Shown here: piece after piece, positions 17,165 through 26,180 of the stretch | Position numbering within the stretch: the first letter of the stretch is position 1 | Layout: the number at the start of each line of letters is the position of its first letter | Assembly (NCBI GenBank): GCA_029260295.1 | Contig: JAJDDN010000004.1 | Location: 112,705-176,704 of the forward strand | Origin: Phycisphaerales bacterium | GTDB taxonomy: Bacteria; Planctomycetota; Phycisphaerae; Phycisphaerales; UBA1924 | Length of the DNA: 64,000 nt | Direction: 5' to 3' | Program-made: the position numbers and the translations under genes | The notes under the pieces: generated by a model | Databases searched by the model: none | What the model was told of the DNA's origin: nothing | Seen by the model: the letters and a program-made list of their open reading frames with translations, nothing else

Positions 17165-19891
17165 ATGCGTCCAACAACACTTGTATCGATCCCTGTATCG
17201 TTCATACTTACAACTGTGATGCTCTTCTCTGGGTTGTCCTTACTTTCCCCCGCATCGGCCAAGGCCGATGATCACCGTGTGCTTTGGCGGGTCCGACTCG
17301 ACGGCTACTCTCTCGGCCGTCGTGTGGATGTCGGACCCGACGGCACGCTGTACACCTCAAACATCGAACGCCTCTATGCCTTCACTCCAGAAGGTGAACT
17401 CTTATGGACCCTCGACGGCGCGGGAGGCGGGCGACCGGTGACATTCGGCGCCGACGGCACGATCTACACCGGCGGCTCACTCATCTCGGCAGTCAATCCC
17501 GATGGCACACTCAAGTGGCGGTTCGAAAACCCTCGCCCGGGTCTCGATCTGGCCGCGGGTCCAAACATCGGACCGGACGGCAACATCTACGCAGCCCAAG
17601 ACACCGACGGCGATCCAAACGCGCTGGGTGTTTTTTCACTCGATCCCGACGGCAACCTGAGATGGTCCACCGGCATGGAATACCCGATGATCTCGCTCAG
17701 AGGCCCAAGCTACACAGACATCGTCTTTGATACCGACCGGATGTACATCACCATCTATCGCCGGCTCTCTCGTCCACCAACCATCCGCACCTATGACTAC
17801 GAGGGGGATCTCCTGTGGTACACCGGGGACATGCTTCTCCCCATCGCCAGCCCCCCGCTGCTCCACCCCAACGGGAATCTCATCATCAACTGGGCGCAGA
17901 TCGGTGTCCAGAGCTTGAACAAGGACGCCGAGCAGCAATGGGTTTCCGAGCATCCGGGCGATGGCAGTCTGCTGCTCGCCCCCGCGCTGGGCCCAGACGG
18001 CACGCTCTATGTTGGCGATTGGCTCGGTACCGACTGGTGGGCGTTCAATCCTGACGGCAGCACCCAATGGGTCGGGCCTTCGACCAATGTGATGCTCTCT
18101 GGATATGCCCTCCCCGCCGATGGAAACCAGATTGTCGCCGGCGGGAGCGACACTTTCGGTGAGCCCGGATGGATCAAGGGCTTCGACCCCCACGACAACG
18201 GCAGAGAACTCTGGACCGTCGAACTCCCCGACGAACTCGGATACACACAGTTCTCGGGAACCATCGGGACTTTCTCCGATGACAGCAGAACAGCCTACAT
18301 CGCGACCTCCTTTCCAGGCGATTCCGATTTCGGATACATCTACGCGCTCGATATCTCACTGGATCTCGATTGCGACGCCGATGGCGTTCTCGATATCAAC
18401 GACAACTGCGTCTGTACATACAACCCCGACCAGACCGACTTTGATGGCGACGGCATAGGCGATGCCTGCGACCCCTTCATCATGCCCGACAACTGCGTCG
18501 ACGCGCTCCCGATCTGCGTAGGGACTATCCAAGGCAACACCATCGGCGCCACCAACGACGGGCAGTCAACCTGCAACAACTTCCCAGCAAACAACAAGGA
18601 TGTCTGGTACGCCTACACACCCTTCACCAGCGGGACCGCCACCATTGACGGGAACAACTCCCCGTTCTCGTTCTACCTCTCGGTGCATTCGGATTGTCCC
18701 GGCACGATCGCCAACCAAATCACCTGCGATTTCGACAGCGGGGACCTGCATCTCTGGCCGAAGGTCACCTTTGATGTCGTCGCTGGAGAAACATACTACA
18801 TCCGCGTCAACGGGTTCAGTGCTGTTGAAATGTGGGGCTACACACTCACCCTCACCGGCCCCGATTGCCATCCAATCCCGCCCAACGCAACAGATACCAG
18901 CACGCAGACCAGGATCGTGACCGCGGTCGACATCAGCATCAACGCGACCGATGACGGCCTGCCGTTGGGCATAATGAATTACAACATCAGTTCATTGCCA
19001 TACTTCGGCGAGCTCGTCGATACCCTCACCGGGCTGCCAATCAACGATGTCCCCTACACACTCTCGGGCGACACCATCACCTACACACCCAACCCCGCCT
19101 ACCAAGGACAGGACTCGTTTACCTTCTTCGCCGATGACGGCGGGGTCGCGCCCAGCGGCGGGCCATCAAACATCGCAAGCGTCGATATCAATGTTGATGG
19201 ACAACTCGTCATCTATGACTTCCTCGTCGATGATACCGATCCAGGATTCGCAACAACCGGAGACTGGGCCTTCGGACAACCCACCGGCGGCGGGTCGCAC
19301 AGCTTCGACCCCTCCAGCGGATACACCGGAAACAATGTCTACGGCTACAACCTCTTGGGCGACTACCCAAACAATATGTCACAACTCCAATACCTTACCA
19401 CCTTGCCCCTGGATTTCAGCCAAGCAACCGGTGTCAGTCTCCGATTCCAGAAATGGCTCGCGATCGAAAGCGCGATCTTCGATCATGCTTCAATCCAAAT
19501 CAGCAACAACGGTGTGAACTGGACCACCATCTGGAACCACACGAGCGATGACGAGAACCCCACCGCATGGGAACAGGTTGACTACGACATCTCCGCATAC
19601 GCCGATGGACAGAGCAGCGTGCAGGTCCGCTGGGTCATGGGCACCACCGATTTCTCCGCGACCTATCCGGGATGGAACATCGACGACATCGAGTTCAGCG
19701 GGATCACCCCCACGCCGATCGGATGCCAGCCCGATCTGACCGGTGACGGAATCCTCGACTTCTTTGATATCGCCGCCTTCCTCACCGCATTCGGAAACAG
19801 CGACCCCGTCGCAGACTTCACCAGCGACGGCTCATTCGATTTCTTCGACATCGCCGCCTTTCTCACCGAGTTCTCCGCCGGGTGTCCATAA
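17165..19891 (+). CDS. Secreted beta-propeller protein with TSP3 repeats and C-terminal dockerin
   Basis: A 908-residue secreted protein. A signal peptide (about 1-35) precedes a PQQ/quinoprotein-like propeller (about 40-395) built from repeats such as VDVGPDGTLYTSNIERLYAF and GPDGNIYAAQDTDG. A thrombospondin type 3 stretch follows (DCDADGVLDINDNC ... DFDGDGIGDACDP, about 400-435), then beta-sandwich domains, including one like those in pre-peptidase C-terminal regions (about 445-575) and a jelly-roll-like part (690-840). The last 53 residues are a GC-type dockerin with two calcium loops (DLTGDGILDFFDIAAFL and a second copy). It probably sits on the cell surface or in an extracellular complex. 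No catalytic site is evident. Confidence 0.85.
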   Translation: MRPTTLVSIPVSFILTTVMLFSGLSLLSPASAKADDHRVLWRVRLDGYSLGRRVDVGPDGTLYTSNIERLYAFTPEGELLWTLDGAGGGRPVTFGADGTIYTGGSLISAVNPDGTLKWRFENPRPGLDLAAGPNIGPDGNIYAAQDTDGDPNALGVFSLDPDGNLRWSTGMEYPMISLRGPSYTDIVFDTDRMYITIYRRLSRPPTIRTYDYEGDLLWYTGDMLLPIASPPLLHPNGNLIINWAQIGVQSLNKDAEQQWVSEHPGDGSLLLAPALGPDGTLYVGDWLGTDWWAFNPDGSTQWVGPSTNVMLSGYALPADGNQIVAGGSDTFGEPGWIKGFDPHDNGRELWTVELPDELGYTQFSGTIGTFSDDSRTAYIATSFPGDSDFGYIYALDISLDLDCDADGVLDINDNCVCTYNPDQTDFDGDGIGDACDPFIMPDNCVDALPICVGTIQGNTIGATNDGQSTCNNFPANNKDVWYAYTPFTSGTATIDGNNSPFSFYLSVHSDCPGTIANQITCDFDSGDLHLWPKVTFDVVAGETYYIRVNGFSAVEMWGYTLTLTGPDCHPIPPNATDTSTQTRIVTAVDISINATDDGLPLGIMNYNISSLPYFGELVDTLTGLPINDVPYTLSGDTITYTPNPAYQGQDSFTFFADDGGVAPSGGPSNIASVDINVDGQLVIYDFLVDDTDPGFATTGDWAFGQPTGGGSHSFDPSSGYTGNNVYGYNLLGDYPNNMSQLQYLTTLPLDFSQATGVSLRFQKWLAIESAIFDHASIQISNNGVNWTTIWNHTSDDENPTAWEQVDYDISAYADGQSSVQVRWVMGTTDFSATYPGWNIDDIEFSGITPTPIGCQPDLTGDGILDFFDIAAFLTAFGNSDPVADFTSDGSFDFFDIAAFLTEFSAGCP

Positions 19892-20014
19892 GAACCCATC
19901 TCCTAGTTAAGCGTTCGGCCCAGCAAACGACGAGCCGATCATCACACCGACAGGTTTGACGGGGGTGCCCCCATCCCGAGCCAAGATCCCATTCTCTTGA
20001 CGCAGGAACTGCAA

Positions 20015-20030
20015 ATGCTTGACTAAGCAT
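20015..20030. other. Short perfect inverted repeat upstream of the FG-GAP gene
   Basis: ATGCTT and AAGCAT are separated by GACT in the 248-base gap between the two dockerin genes. It lies 110 bases before the next start codon and is followed at 20040 by a T run, not directly adjacent, so it is a weak terminator candidate or a small operator. No other clear element was found in this gap; the strong ribosome site AAAGGAG is at 20124. Confidence 0.3.
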
Positions 20031-20139
20031 ATTCAGGGGTTTTTTGCATCTTGAATATAAAAGCTTGATCTCAATATGGCTATTTGATAACTTACACTCT
20101 CAAGATTTGTAATCTGTCATCTGAAAGGAGATCGTCCAA

Positions 20140-21492
20140 ATGCCCATCCCCTCCACTTCTACACCCATCTGTAGCCCATTGAAACAGTTTTCTTCATCTG
20201 CACTCCGCACAAATCATGTGCTCCAGCCCGCTCTGGCAACCGCTGTCTTGATAGCTACGCTCGCGCCGATTGCCGCCGCCCAGTGCAATGCATTCGACCT
20301 AGAAACCCGCTACACCTCCGGCAACTCGACACGGAGCGTCACGCTAGGCGATGTTGACGGCGATGGCGATCTGGATATGCTCGTGACTAACTTTTCCGAC
20401 GATGACACCAGCGTGCTGCTCAACAATGGAGATGGCACATTTGCAACGCAAATCCGATACGCCGCCGGCGACGGGCCCATTGGCATGACGCTCGGCGATG
20501 TTGACGGCGACGCCGATCTGGACATGGTCGTGGTAAACGCACTGGGCCACGACTCGAGCGTGCTACTTAACAATGGCGACGGCACATTCGCTACAGAGGC
20601 ACGCTATGTCACAGGGTTCTCGCCGCGATGGGTCAACCTAGGTGATCTTGACGGCGACGGAGACCTAGACATGGCTGTGGCAAATGACATCGGAGCCAAC
20701 GCCAGCGTACTACTCAACAACGGCGATGGTACATTCGCACCAGACATTCGCTACGGCGCGGGCACTCGACCGATCAGCGTAATGCTTGGCGATGTTGACG
20801 GTGACACCAACCTGGATATGGTCGTTGCCAACTTCGGCAGCAACGACACAAGCGTACTGCTAGGCAATGGCGATGGCACATTCGCAGCCCAAACCCTCTA
20901 CGCCGTGGGATCTCAGCCGCGGGACATCACACTTGGCGATCTTGACGGCGACGGTGATCTTGATATGACCGTCGCCAACCAAGCCCCAAGCAACACAAGC
21001 GTGCTGCTCAATAACGGCGATGGCACATTCGCAACGCAGTCCAACTACGCCGTAGGGCCTTCGCCGCGAGGCATTACGCTCGGTGATGTTGACGACGACG
21101 GCGATCTGGATATGGCGACAGCCAACGGCGGCGGCGATTCGAGCGTCCTGCTCAACAACGGCGACGGCACCTTTGCAACAGAAGTACGCTATCCCACAGG
21201 CGGCGGGACCGTGAGTGTCATGCTTGGCGATGTCGACGGCGACGGCGATCTAGACATGGCCCTGTCCAACGAGTTCACCGATGACATCAGCGTGCTGCTC
21301 AATCTGTGCGTCACCGTAACCCCCTGCCCCGCCGACCTCACCGGCGATGGAACCCTCGATTTCTTTGACATCGCCGCATTCCTCACCGCATTTGGAAACA
21401 GCGACCCCATCGCAGACTTCACCGGCGACGGCTCATTCGACTTCTTCGACATCGCCGCCTTCCTCACCGAGTTCGGAGCCGGCTGCCCATAA
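20140..21492 (+). CDS. Secreted FG-GAP/VCBS-repeat protein with C-terminal dockerin
   Basis: A 450-residue exported protein. After a signal peptide (hydrophobic core about residues 31-46, ending IAAAQ) come about seven repeats of some 51 residues, each with GDVDGDGDLDM (a calcium-binding DxDxDG loop) and SVLLNNGDGTFA. These are FG-GAP/VCBS repeats that build a beta propeller. The C-terminal 53 residues are a GC-type dockerin almost identical to that of the gene upstream. A strong ribosome site (AAAGGAG) supports the start. The protein is probably surface-displayed through the same anchoring partner as its neighbour; ligand unknown. Confidence 0.88.
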   Translation: MPIPSTSTPICSPLKQFSSSALRTNHVLQPALATAVLIATLAPIAAAQCNAFDLETRYTSGNSTRSVTLGDVDGDGDLDMLVTNFSDDDTSVLLNNGDGTFATQIRYAAGDGPIGMTLGDVDGDADLDMVVVNALGHDSSVLLNNGDGTFATEARYVTGFSPRWVNLGDLDGDGDLDMAVANDIGANASVLLNNGDGTFAPDIRYGAGTRPISVMLGDVDGDTNLDMVVANFGSNDTSVLLGNGDGTFAAQTLYAVGSQPRDITLGDLDGDGDLDMTVANQAPSNTSVLLNNGDGTFATQSNYAVGPSPRGITLGDVDDDGDLDMATANGGGDSSVLLNNGDGTFATEVRYPTGGGTVSVMLGDVDGDGDLDMALSNEFTDDISVLLNLCVTVTPCPADLTGDGTLDFFDIAAFLTAFGNSDPIADFTGDGSFDFFDIAAFLTEFGAGCP

Positions 21493-21547
21493 ATCAGTCC
21501 GACCCACCCTCTTGACATCAGCCCGCCTGTTCGGTATATTTTAGGGA

Positions 21548-22798
21548 ATGGTCCTCTTCCTTGATCTCAACTCGTTCTTCGCCTCCGTCGAGCAGCAGCT
21601 CCAGCCCCATCTCCGAGGCCGCCCCGTCGGGATCATCCCCAACGACTGCAACTCAACCTGTTGCATCGCCGCGAGTTATGAAGCGAAGCACTTCGGGATC
21701 AAAACCGGCTGTGGCGTACGCGAAGCCCATGAAAAATGCCCCGGGATCACCCTCGTACTCGCCCGCCCGGACGAGTACATCAAGGCCCACCACAAGATCC
21801 TCGAAGCCGTCGACACCATCTACCCCGTCCAAGGCGTCCACTCCATCGACGAGATGAGCTTCAACCTCACCGGCCCAGACCAGCCTGTGAGCCGCGCCCG
21901 CGAAATCGCCATGCAACTCAAACAAGCCATCCGCGACATCGCCGGCGAGTACCTCCGCTGCTCGATCGGGATCGCCCCCAACCGCATGCTCGCCAAGACC
22001 GCCTCCAACATGATGAAACCCGACGGCCTCGTCGTCATCGAACGCAAGGACATCCCCAAGCGACTCCACGGCCTCGACATCACCGACTTCCCAGGAATCG
22101 CCGACGGCATCCGCAACCGCCTCCACCGCTACGGCATCCACACAACATACCAACTCTGCCGCGCGAGCAAACCAACGCTCAAACGCGCCTGGGGCGGGGT
22201 GCTCGGTGAAATCTGGTACCACTGGCTCAAAGGCGATGAGCCGCACATCGCGACGACCAAACGCCGCAACTGCGGGCACCAGCATGTCCTCGCGCCCGAA
22301 CTCCGCGAGGCCGAGAAGGCGCGATCGGTAGCAATCCGTTTATTACACAAGGCCGCCGCCCGCATGCGCTACGAAGGATTCTGGTGCACCAAACTCACCC
22401 TCAACATCAAACCCGTCGAGGCCCCGTCGTGGGTCGCGTATGTGAACCTCGAACCCTGCCAAGACACGGTGCGATTGCTCCACCATCTCGACCAACTCTG
22501 GAAGCCCCAGCCGCATGCGTTTATCTTCTGCGTAGGAGTCACCCTCGGCGGGCTCGTCAAAGACACCCAAACCGAACAACCCCTCTTCGAACAAGACCGC
22601 AAACACACCAACCTCGCCCACACCATGGACAAGATCAACCGCAAGCACGGCCACGCCTCCATCTACTACGGCGCCATGCACCAAGCCAAAGACTCCGCCC
22701 CGCGGCGTATTCCGTTTACAACCGTCCCCGACCTCGACCTCCCCGACACCGGAGGCATGGGAGCCTTCAAACAAGACCAGCCGGGTGCCACTGCTTGA
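21548..22798 (+). CDS. Y-family (UmuC/DinB-like) DNA polymerase
   Basis: A translesion polymerase of about 416 residues. Motifs in order: FLDLNSFFASVEQQ with the first catalytic Asp, the SIDEMSF motif with the second Asp/Glu pair (usual form SIDE-A-F), CSIGIAPNRMLAKTASNMMKPDG, and a helix-hairpin-helix segment DITDFPGIADGIRNRLHRYGI. A little-finger-like domain follows (about 235-345). It is a stand-alone gene with no umuD or imuA next to it. The last codons and the stop lie inside a TCTT hairpin element (22783-22823), so the C-terminal GATA comes from the repeat. Confidence 0.85.
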   Translation: MVLFLDLNSFFASVEQQLQPHLRGRPVGIIPNDCNSTCCIAASYEAKHFGIKTGCGVREAHEKCPGITLVLARPDEYIKAHHKILEAVDTIYPVQGVHSIDEMSFNLTGPDQPVSRAREIAMQLKQAIRDIAGEYLRCSIGIAPNRMLAKTASNMMKPDGLVVIERKDIPKRLHGLDITDFPGIADGIRNRLHRYGIHTTYQLCRASKPTLKRAWGGVLGEIWYHWLKGDEPHIATTKRRNCGHQHVLAPELREAEKARSVAIRLLHKAAARMRYEGFWCTKLTLNIKPVEAPSWVAYVNLEPCQDTVRLLHHLDQLWKPQPHAFIFCVGVTLGGLVKDTQTEQPLFEQDRKHTNLAHTMDKINRKHGHASIYYGAMHQAKDSAPRRIPFTTVPDLDLPDTGGMGAFKQDQPGATA

Positions 22799-23022
22799 CC
22801 GTCTTCGGCAAGCAGTGTCTTCGAAGCACGGATCCACCACAGAGAGCACAGAGGACACAGAGAAAGAGGGATGCCGTGGCACAGGCGTCCCGCCTGTGAT
22901 CTTTCCTATCCAAAGATTGTGTTCTAAGGGTGCCCCGACCCGGATTCTTATCCGCGTCGGGTCTTCGAGTTGTCGATTGATTCCAGATCCCGACGCGCCG
23001 AAGACGGCGAGTCGAGGCACCC
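22783..23022. repeat. Cluster of three TCTT hairpin elements
   Basis: Three copies of a structured repeat. Copy 1 (22783-22822, plus): GGGTGCC, arm ACTGCTTG, then A, inner stem CCG/CGG around TCTT, arm CAAGCAGT, GTCTTC. Copy 2 (22928-22966, plus): GGGTGCC, arm CCGAC, inner stem CGGAT/ATCCG around TCTT, arm GTCGG, GTCTTC. Copy 3 (22989-23022, minus): GGGTGCC, arms CGAC/GTCG, inner stem CGCCG/CGGCG around TCTT. The flanks and loop are constant while both stem parts differ. The copies fill the gap between the Y-family polymerase and the nuclease-like gene, ending 25 bases before the latter. Confidence 0.85.
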
Positions 23023-23047
23023 AATATTCACCTGATATACTATTGGC

Positions 23048-24112
23048 ATGTCTATATACGAACTCACAAAAAATGAAATCCGCCTGATCCCTCCAACTAC
23101 CTTTCGTGATGCGAATGTTCAGGAACGCACAGATCTACAGCGGCTACTCCGCGAGCATGTGAGCGTGATCGCACCAAAGTGCTTAGTGATCGCAGAAGAG
23201 TTTGGCGAATGGGATGAATCTCGCCGGCGAATTGATCTGCTGGCGATAGACACTGATGCCAATATTATTGTCATAGAACTCAAACGAACCGAGGACGGCG
23301 GACATATGGAACTGCAAGCTGTCCGCTATGCCTCAATGGTTGCAACGATGACATTTGAACAAGCCGTGCGAGCGTACGCGAAATACCTGACAACAATCGG
23401 CTCGGGGGAAGATGCCGAAACTAATATTCTTGAACATTTGGGATGGGTAAGCGTTGATGAAGAAAAATTTGCACAAGAAGTACGAATTGTTCTTGCTTCA
23501 GCTCAGTTCTCAAAAGAGCTGACATCAACAGTCCTTTGGCTAAACGACCGCGGACTCGATATACGCTGTGTCAAACTTCGCCCACACAACGACGCTGGTC
23601 GAGTGTTGCTCGATGTCCAGCAAGTTATTCCACTCCCGGAGGCCGAGGACTACCAAGTCCGTGTTCGAGAAAAAAATACACGAGAACGCGAATCGAGACA
23701 GTCTGGGCGAGATATGACAAAATTTATAATCTCACTCGCTGGTGAAGAATATGGCCCACTACCCAAAAGGGAGACAGTCCTTCGGATTGTGAAATATCTA
23801 TGCGAATGTGGAGTAAGCCCGGATGCTATTAACAATGCTGTTTCGGTACGGAAGAATGTCTTTCGTTCAGCCCCTGGCCAATACGAGAATACTGAAGCTT
23901 TCATTGATGCGATAGTAAAAACAGAATCGGATAAGGGAAAAGGGTTTGATTCGAGCCGATGGTATCTCGACGATCAAAATAGAATCGAGCACGGAGGAAA
24001 TACTTATGTACTCAACAATGGATGGGGAAAAGAGGCCACTCAATGGCTCACTGAGTTAACCGAAGCATTTGCCGTGCACAATGTGAAATTCTGGGCGGAA
24101 GAGGAACAATAA
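23048..24112 (+). CDS. PD-(D/E)XK nuclease-like protein, accessory
   Basis: A 354-residue protein with an endonuclease-like core near the N-terminus: RRIDLLAIDTDANIIVIELKRTEDGGHMELQAVRYASMV fits the D-x(n)-ExK pattern of NucS/DUF91-type and RecB-like nucleases (Asp about residue 64, the ELK triad about residue 78). The C-terminal part (about 245-350) is a separate alpha/beta region with GGNTYVLNNGWGKEATQWLTEL that I do not recognise; it could recognise DNA. The gene is more AT-rich than its surroundings and begins 25 bases after a hairpin repeat cluster, which suggests a mobile defence or repair gene. Activity is not shown. Confidence 0.6.
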   Translation: MSIYELTKNEIRLIPPTTFRDANVQERTDLQRLLREHVSVIAPKCLVIAEEFGEWDESRRRIDLLAIDTDANIIVIELKRTEDGGHMELQAVRYASMVATMTFEQAVRAYAKYLTTIGSGEDAETNILEHLGWVSVDEEKFAQEVRIVLASAQFSKELTSTVLWLNDRGLDIRCVKLRPHNDAGRVLLDVQQVIPLPEAEDYQVRVREKNTRERESRQSGRDMTKFIISLAGEEYGPLPKRETVLRIVKYLCECGVSPDAINNAVSVRKNVFRSAPGQYENTEAFIDAIVKTESDKGKGFDSSRWYLDDQNRIEHGGNTYVLNNGWGKEATQWLTELTEAFAVHNVKFWAEEEQ

Positions 24113-24129
24113 AGCACTTTCTACCCCGC

Positions 24130-25272
24130 TCACCCATTCCCAGGCCAATCCGGATTCAAGAACTTCCCATCCTTATGAAACACCTCGCCATCAGCAGAGA
24201 TCGAGCCGCCCATCCGGAGATCACACACCATATCCCAGTGCAATGCCGACTCGCTGGTCGATCCAGACTCCGGATACCCCATCCCGCAGGCCGCGTGGAA
24301 TGTCCCGCCGATCTTCTCATCAAACAGCGTGTTCTTACTGAACTCCTTGATCGAATAATTAGTCCCGATCGCAATCTCGCCCATGTTCCGCGCCCCCTCG
24401 TCCTGATCGAGCATCGCAAAGAGGAACTCCTCGTTCTTCTTGGCACTCGCGTTGACCACGCGGTTGTCCTTGAACTCCAAACGAATCCCCTCGACCTCGC
24501 GCCCGTTGTATACCCCGGGGAAGGTGTAGTTCACATGCCCATTGGCACTCTGCGGCCCGCAAAAGACTTCGCCGTCCGGAAAATTCTCGCCGCCTGAGCA
24601 GTTGATCCAGATCGACTTGCTCTTATCAACATCAACGACCAGATCCGTACCGTCGTGCCCATCACGGGCGTCGGCCTTGAAATGCAGTTCGTCTTTGGTC
24701 TGCAAAAAATCGCACACCCCCTGCTGCTTCGCATGAATCGCTTCCCATGCCGCGACCGGATCTGGCAAATGCAACAGCCCGGCCTCGAATACGAATTTTT
24801 CGTACTGCGACAGCGACATCTCCGCGTCCTGCGCCGATGCAAGCGTCGGATACAGTGTCCCGCACCACCGCAGGTCCCCATCGGCGGCCCGCTTCATGAA
24901 CTCCTTCATCCGAGGCCCCTGGGCCACACGCTGCTTGGAAACCTTCTTGGGATCAACCCGCGAGAGTGATTTGGTATTGACATCCGCCCAGAACCCGATC
25001 TGCACATCGATCGTCTTGACCGTGTTCATCGTGATCGGGCTCAAATACTCAAGCTGCTCATCGGTCGCGTGTTCAAGGAATATATCTGAAAGCGAATCCC
25101 CCCGGACCTGCCAGAACGGATGCCCCCCGGCCTTGAGAACCGCCTCAAAGGTCGCCTCGACCATCGGCAGCGCCACCGGGTCCGAGTTGATCGCCACCAG
25201 ATCCCCCTTCTTGATCTTGGTCGAATATTTGACAATCACATCGGCGAGTTTATCGAGTCTCTGATCACGCAT
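24130..25272 (-). CDS. M29-family aminopeptidase
   Basis: A 380-residue metallopeptidase of family M29 (AmpS/aminopeptidase T), which removes N-terminal amino acids with a two-metal centre. The expected metal-ligand region is present: GGENFPDGEVF, NMGEIAIGTN, FHAACGMGYPESG and ALHWDMVCDLR. The N-terminal domain shows the family pattern KLADVIVKYSTKIKKGDLVAI. Length is a little below the usual 400-410. An AAGGAA sequence 6 bases before the ATG supports the start. It stands alone, convergent with the nuclease-like gene. Cytoplasmic, as no signal peptide is present. Confidence 0.88.
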   Translation of the reverse strand: MRDQRLDKLADVIVKYSTKIKKGDLVAINSDPVALPMVEATFEAVLKAGGHPFWQVRGDSLSDIFLEHATDEQLEYLSPITMNTVKTIDVQIGFWADVNTKSLSRVDPKKVSKQRVAQGPRMKEFMKRAADGDLRWCGTLYPTLASAQDAEMSLSQYEKFVFEAGLLHLPDPVAAWEAIHAKQQGVCDFLQTKDELHFKADARDGHDGTDLVVDVDKSKSIWINCSGGENFPDGEVFCGPQSANGHVNYTFPGVYNGREVEGIRLEFKDNRVVNASAKKNEEFLFAMLDQDEGARNMGEIAIGTNYSIKEFSKNTLFDEKIGGTFHAACGMGYPESGSTSESALHWDMVCDLRMGGSISADGEVFHKDGKFLNPDWPGNG

Positions 25273-25414
25273 GGCGGTTCCTTCTAAATAAGGGCGGCAG
25301 GGGCGAATCCTGCCAAGAAATCAAGGGTATACACAAGCGAACCACCCGGTTCGGCTTGCGTACAGTAGCCCTCAATTAACCATACACAAAAACCCTCCAA
25401 ACCGGAGCCACAGC

Positions 25415-26164
25415 ATGACTTCCAACCGAACCATTTCCATCACCATTCTTCTGGCCGCCTTTATCGTCGCCGGTTCCATCTGGACCCGCCCCGCAATGGG
25501 CACCAAGACCCTCTCAACAGGCCAAGGCGAAATCGGTGTCGTCGATATCTACAACCTCGTTGACATCTACATCATGTCCGACGAAGCGAGTCAGGAACGA
25601 AGCGAGTTCGAAGCCGCAAGCGGCGCCGCGATCTCCACCTACGAGCAGCAACTCGGCGCGATCCAGACACAAATGTCCACCATGAGCCAGGACGATCCAC
25701 AAGCCGCAACCCTCTACAACCAGTACCAGCAGATCAACCAAGCGATCCAGCAGACAACCAACAAAATCAACGCAGACTACCAGACCCTGCTCGCCACCCA
25801 AATCGCAAACGCATACAAAACAATCCACGCCGCAACCAACGAAGTCTCCGCCGAGCAAGGCTACACCTTCGTCCTAGCGACCCGCCGCGGAGCGGACCTC
25901 GTCCAAACCACAACCCTGACCGGCGTCACCCAAGAAATCCTCGCACGCCCGCTCGTCACACCACCCGACGCGGTCGATCTGACCGACGCGATCCGCGTGC
26001 ACCTCGGGCTCCCAACGATGGAAGAGATCACCGCCAAGATCGAAGCAGAGCAGAAGGCAAACGAAGAAGCCGCCGCAGCCCAGCAGGCCGCGATCCAAGC
26101 AGCACTCGAAGCTTCCAAAGCAGAAGCCTCAGAGGATGACGCTCAGCAAGACGAACACGAATAA
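25415..26164 (+). CDS. OmpH/Skp-like periplasmic chaperone
   Basis: A 249-residue exported protein with a signal peptide (about 1-30). The short strand GEIGVVDIYNLVDIY is followed by a long coiled-coil pair of helices rich in Gln and Ala (about 60-130), then a strand QGYTFVLATRRGADLVQT. This is the OmpH/Skp layout, in which a trimer clasps unfolded outer-membrane proteins. An Ala/Glu-rich acidic tail (about 210-249) is longer than usual. A GGAG ribosome site lies 7 bases before the ATG. It is separate from bamA and lpx genes, with which skp is usually linked. Confidence 0.72.
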   Translation: MTSNRTISITILLAAFIVAGSIWTRPAMGTKTLSTGQGEIGVVDIYNLVDIYIMSDEASQERSEFEAASGAAISTYEQQLGAIQTQMSTMSQDDPQAATLYNQYQQINQAIQQTTNKINADYQTLLATQIANAYKTIHAATNEVSAEQGYTFVLATRRGADLVQTTTLTGVTQEILARPLVTPPDAVDLTDAIRVHLGLPTMEEITAKIEAEQKANEEAAAAQQAAIQAALEASKAEASEDDAQQDEHE

Positions 26165-26180
26165 TTTAAAAGCAACACAA

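Noticed and set aside
17062..17271. Short frame ahead of the PQQ/dockerin gene
   Set aside because: It overlaps the promoter and the signal peptide of the real gene and has no ribosome site.
22783..23022. Possible CRISPR array in the repeat clusters
   Set aside because: Repeats are palindromic elements of differing stem type without regular repeats and unique spacers, and no cas genes are present.
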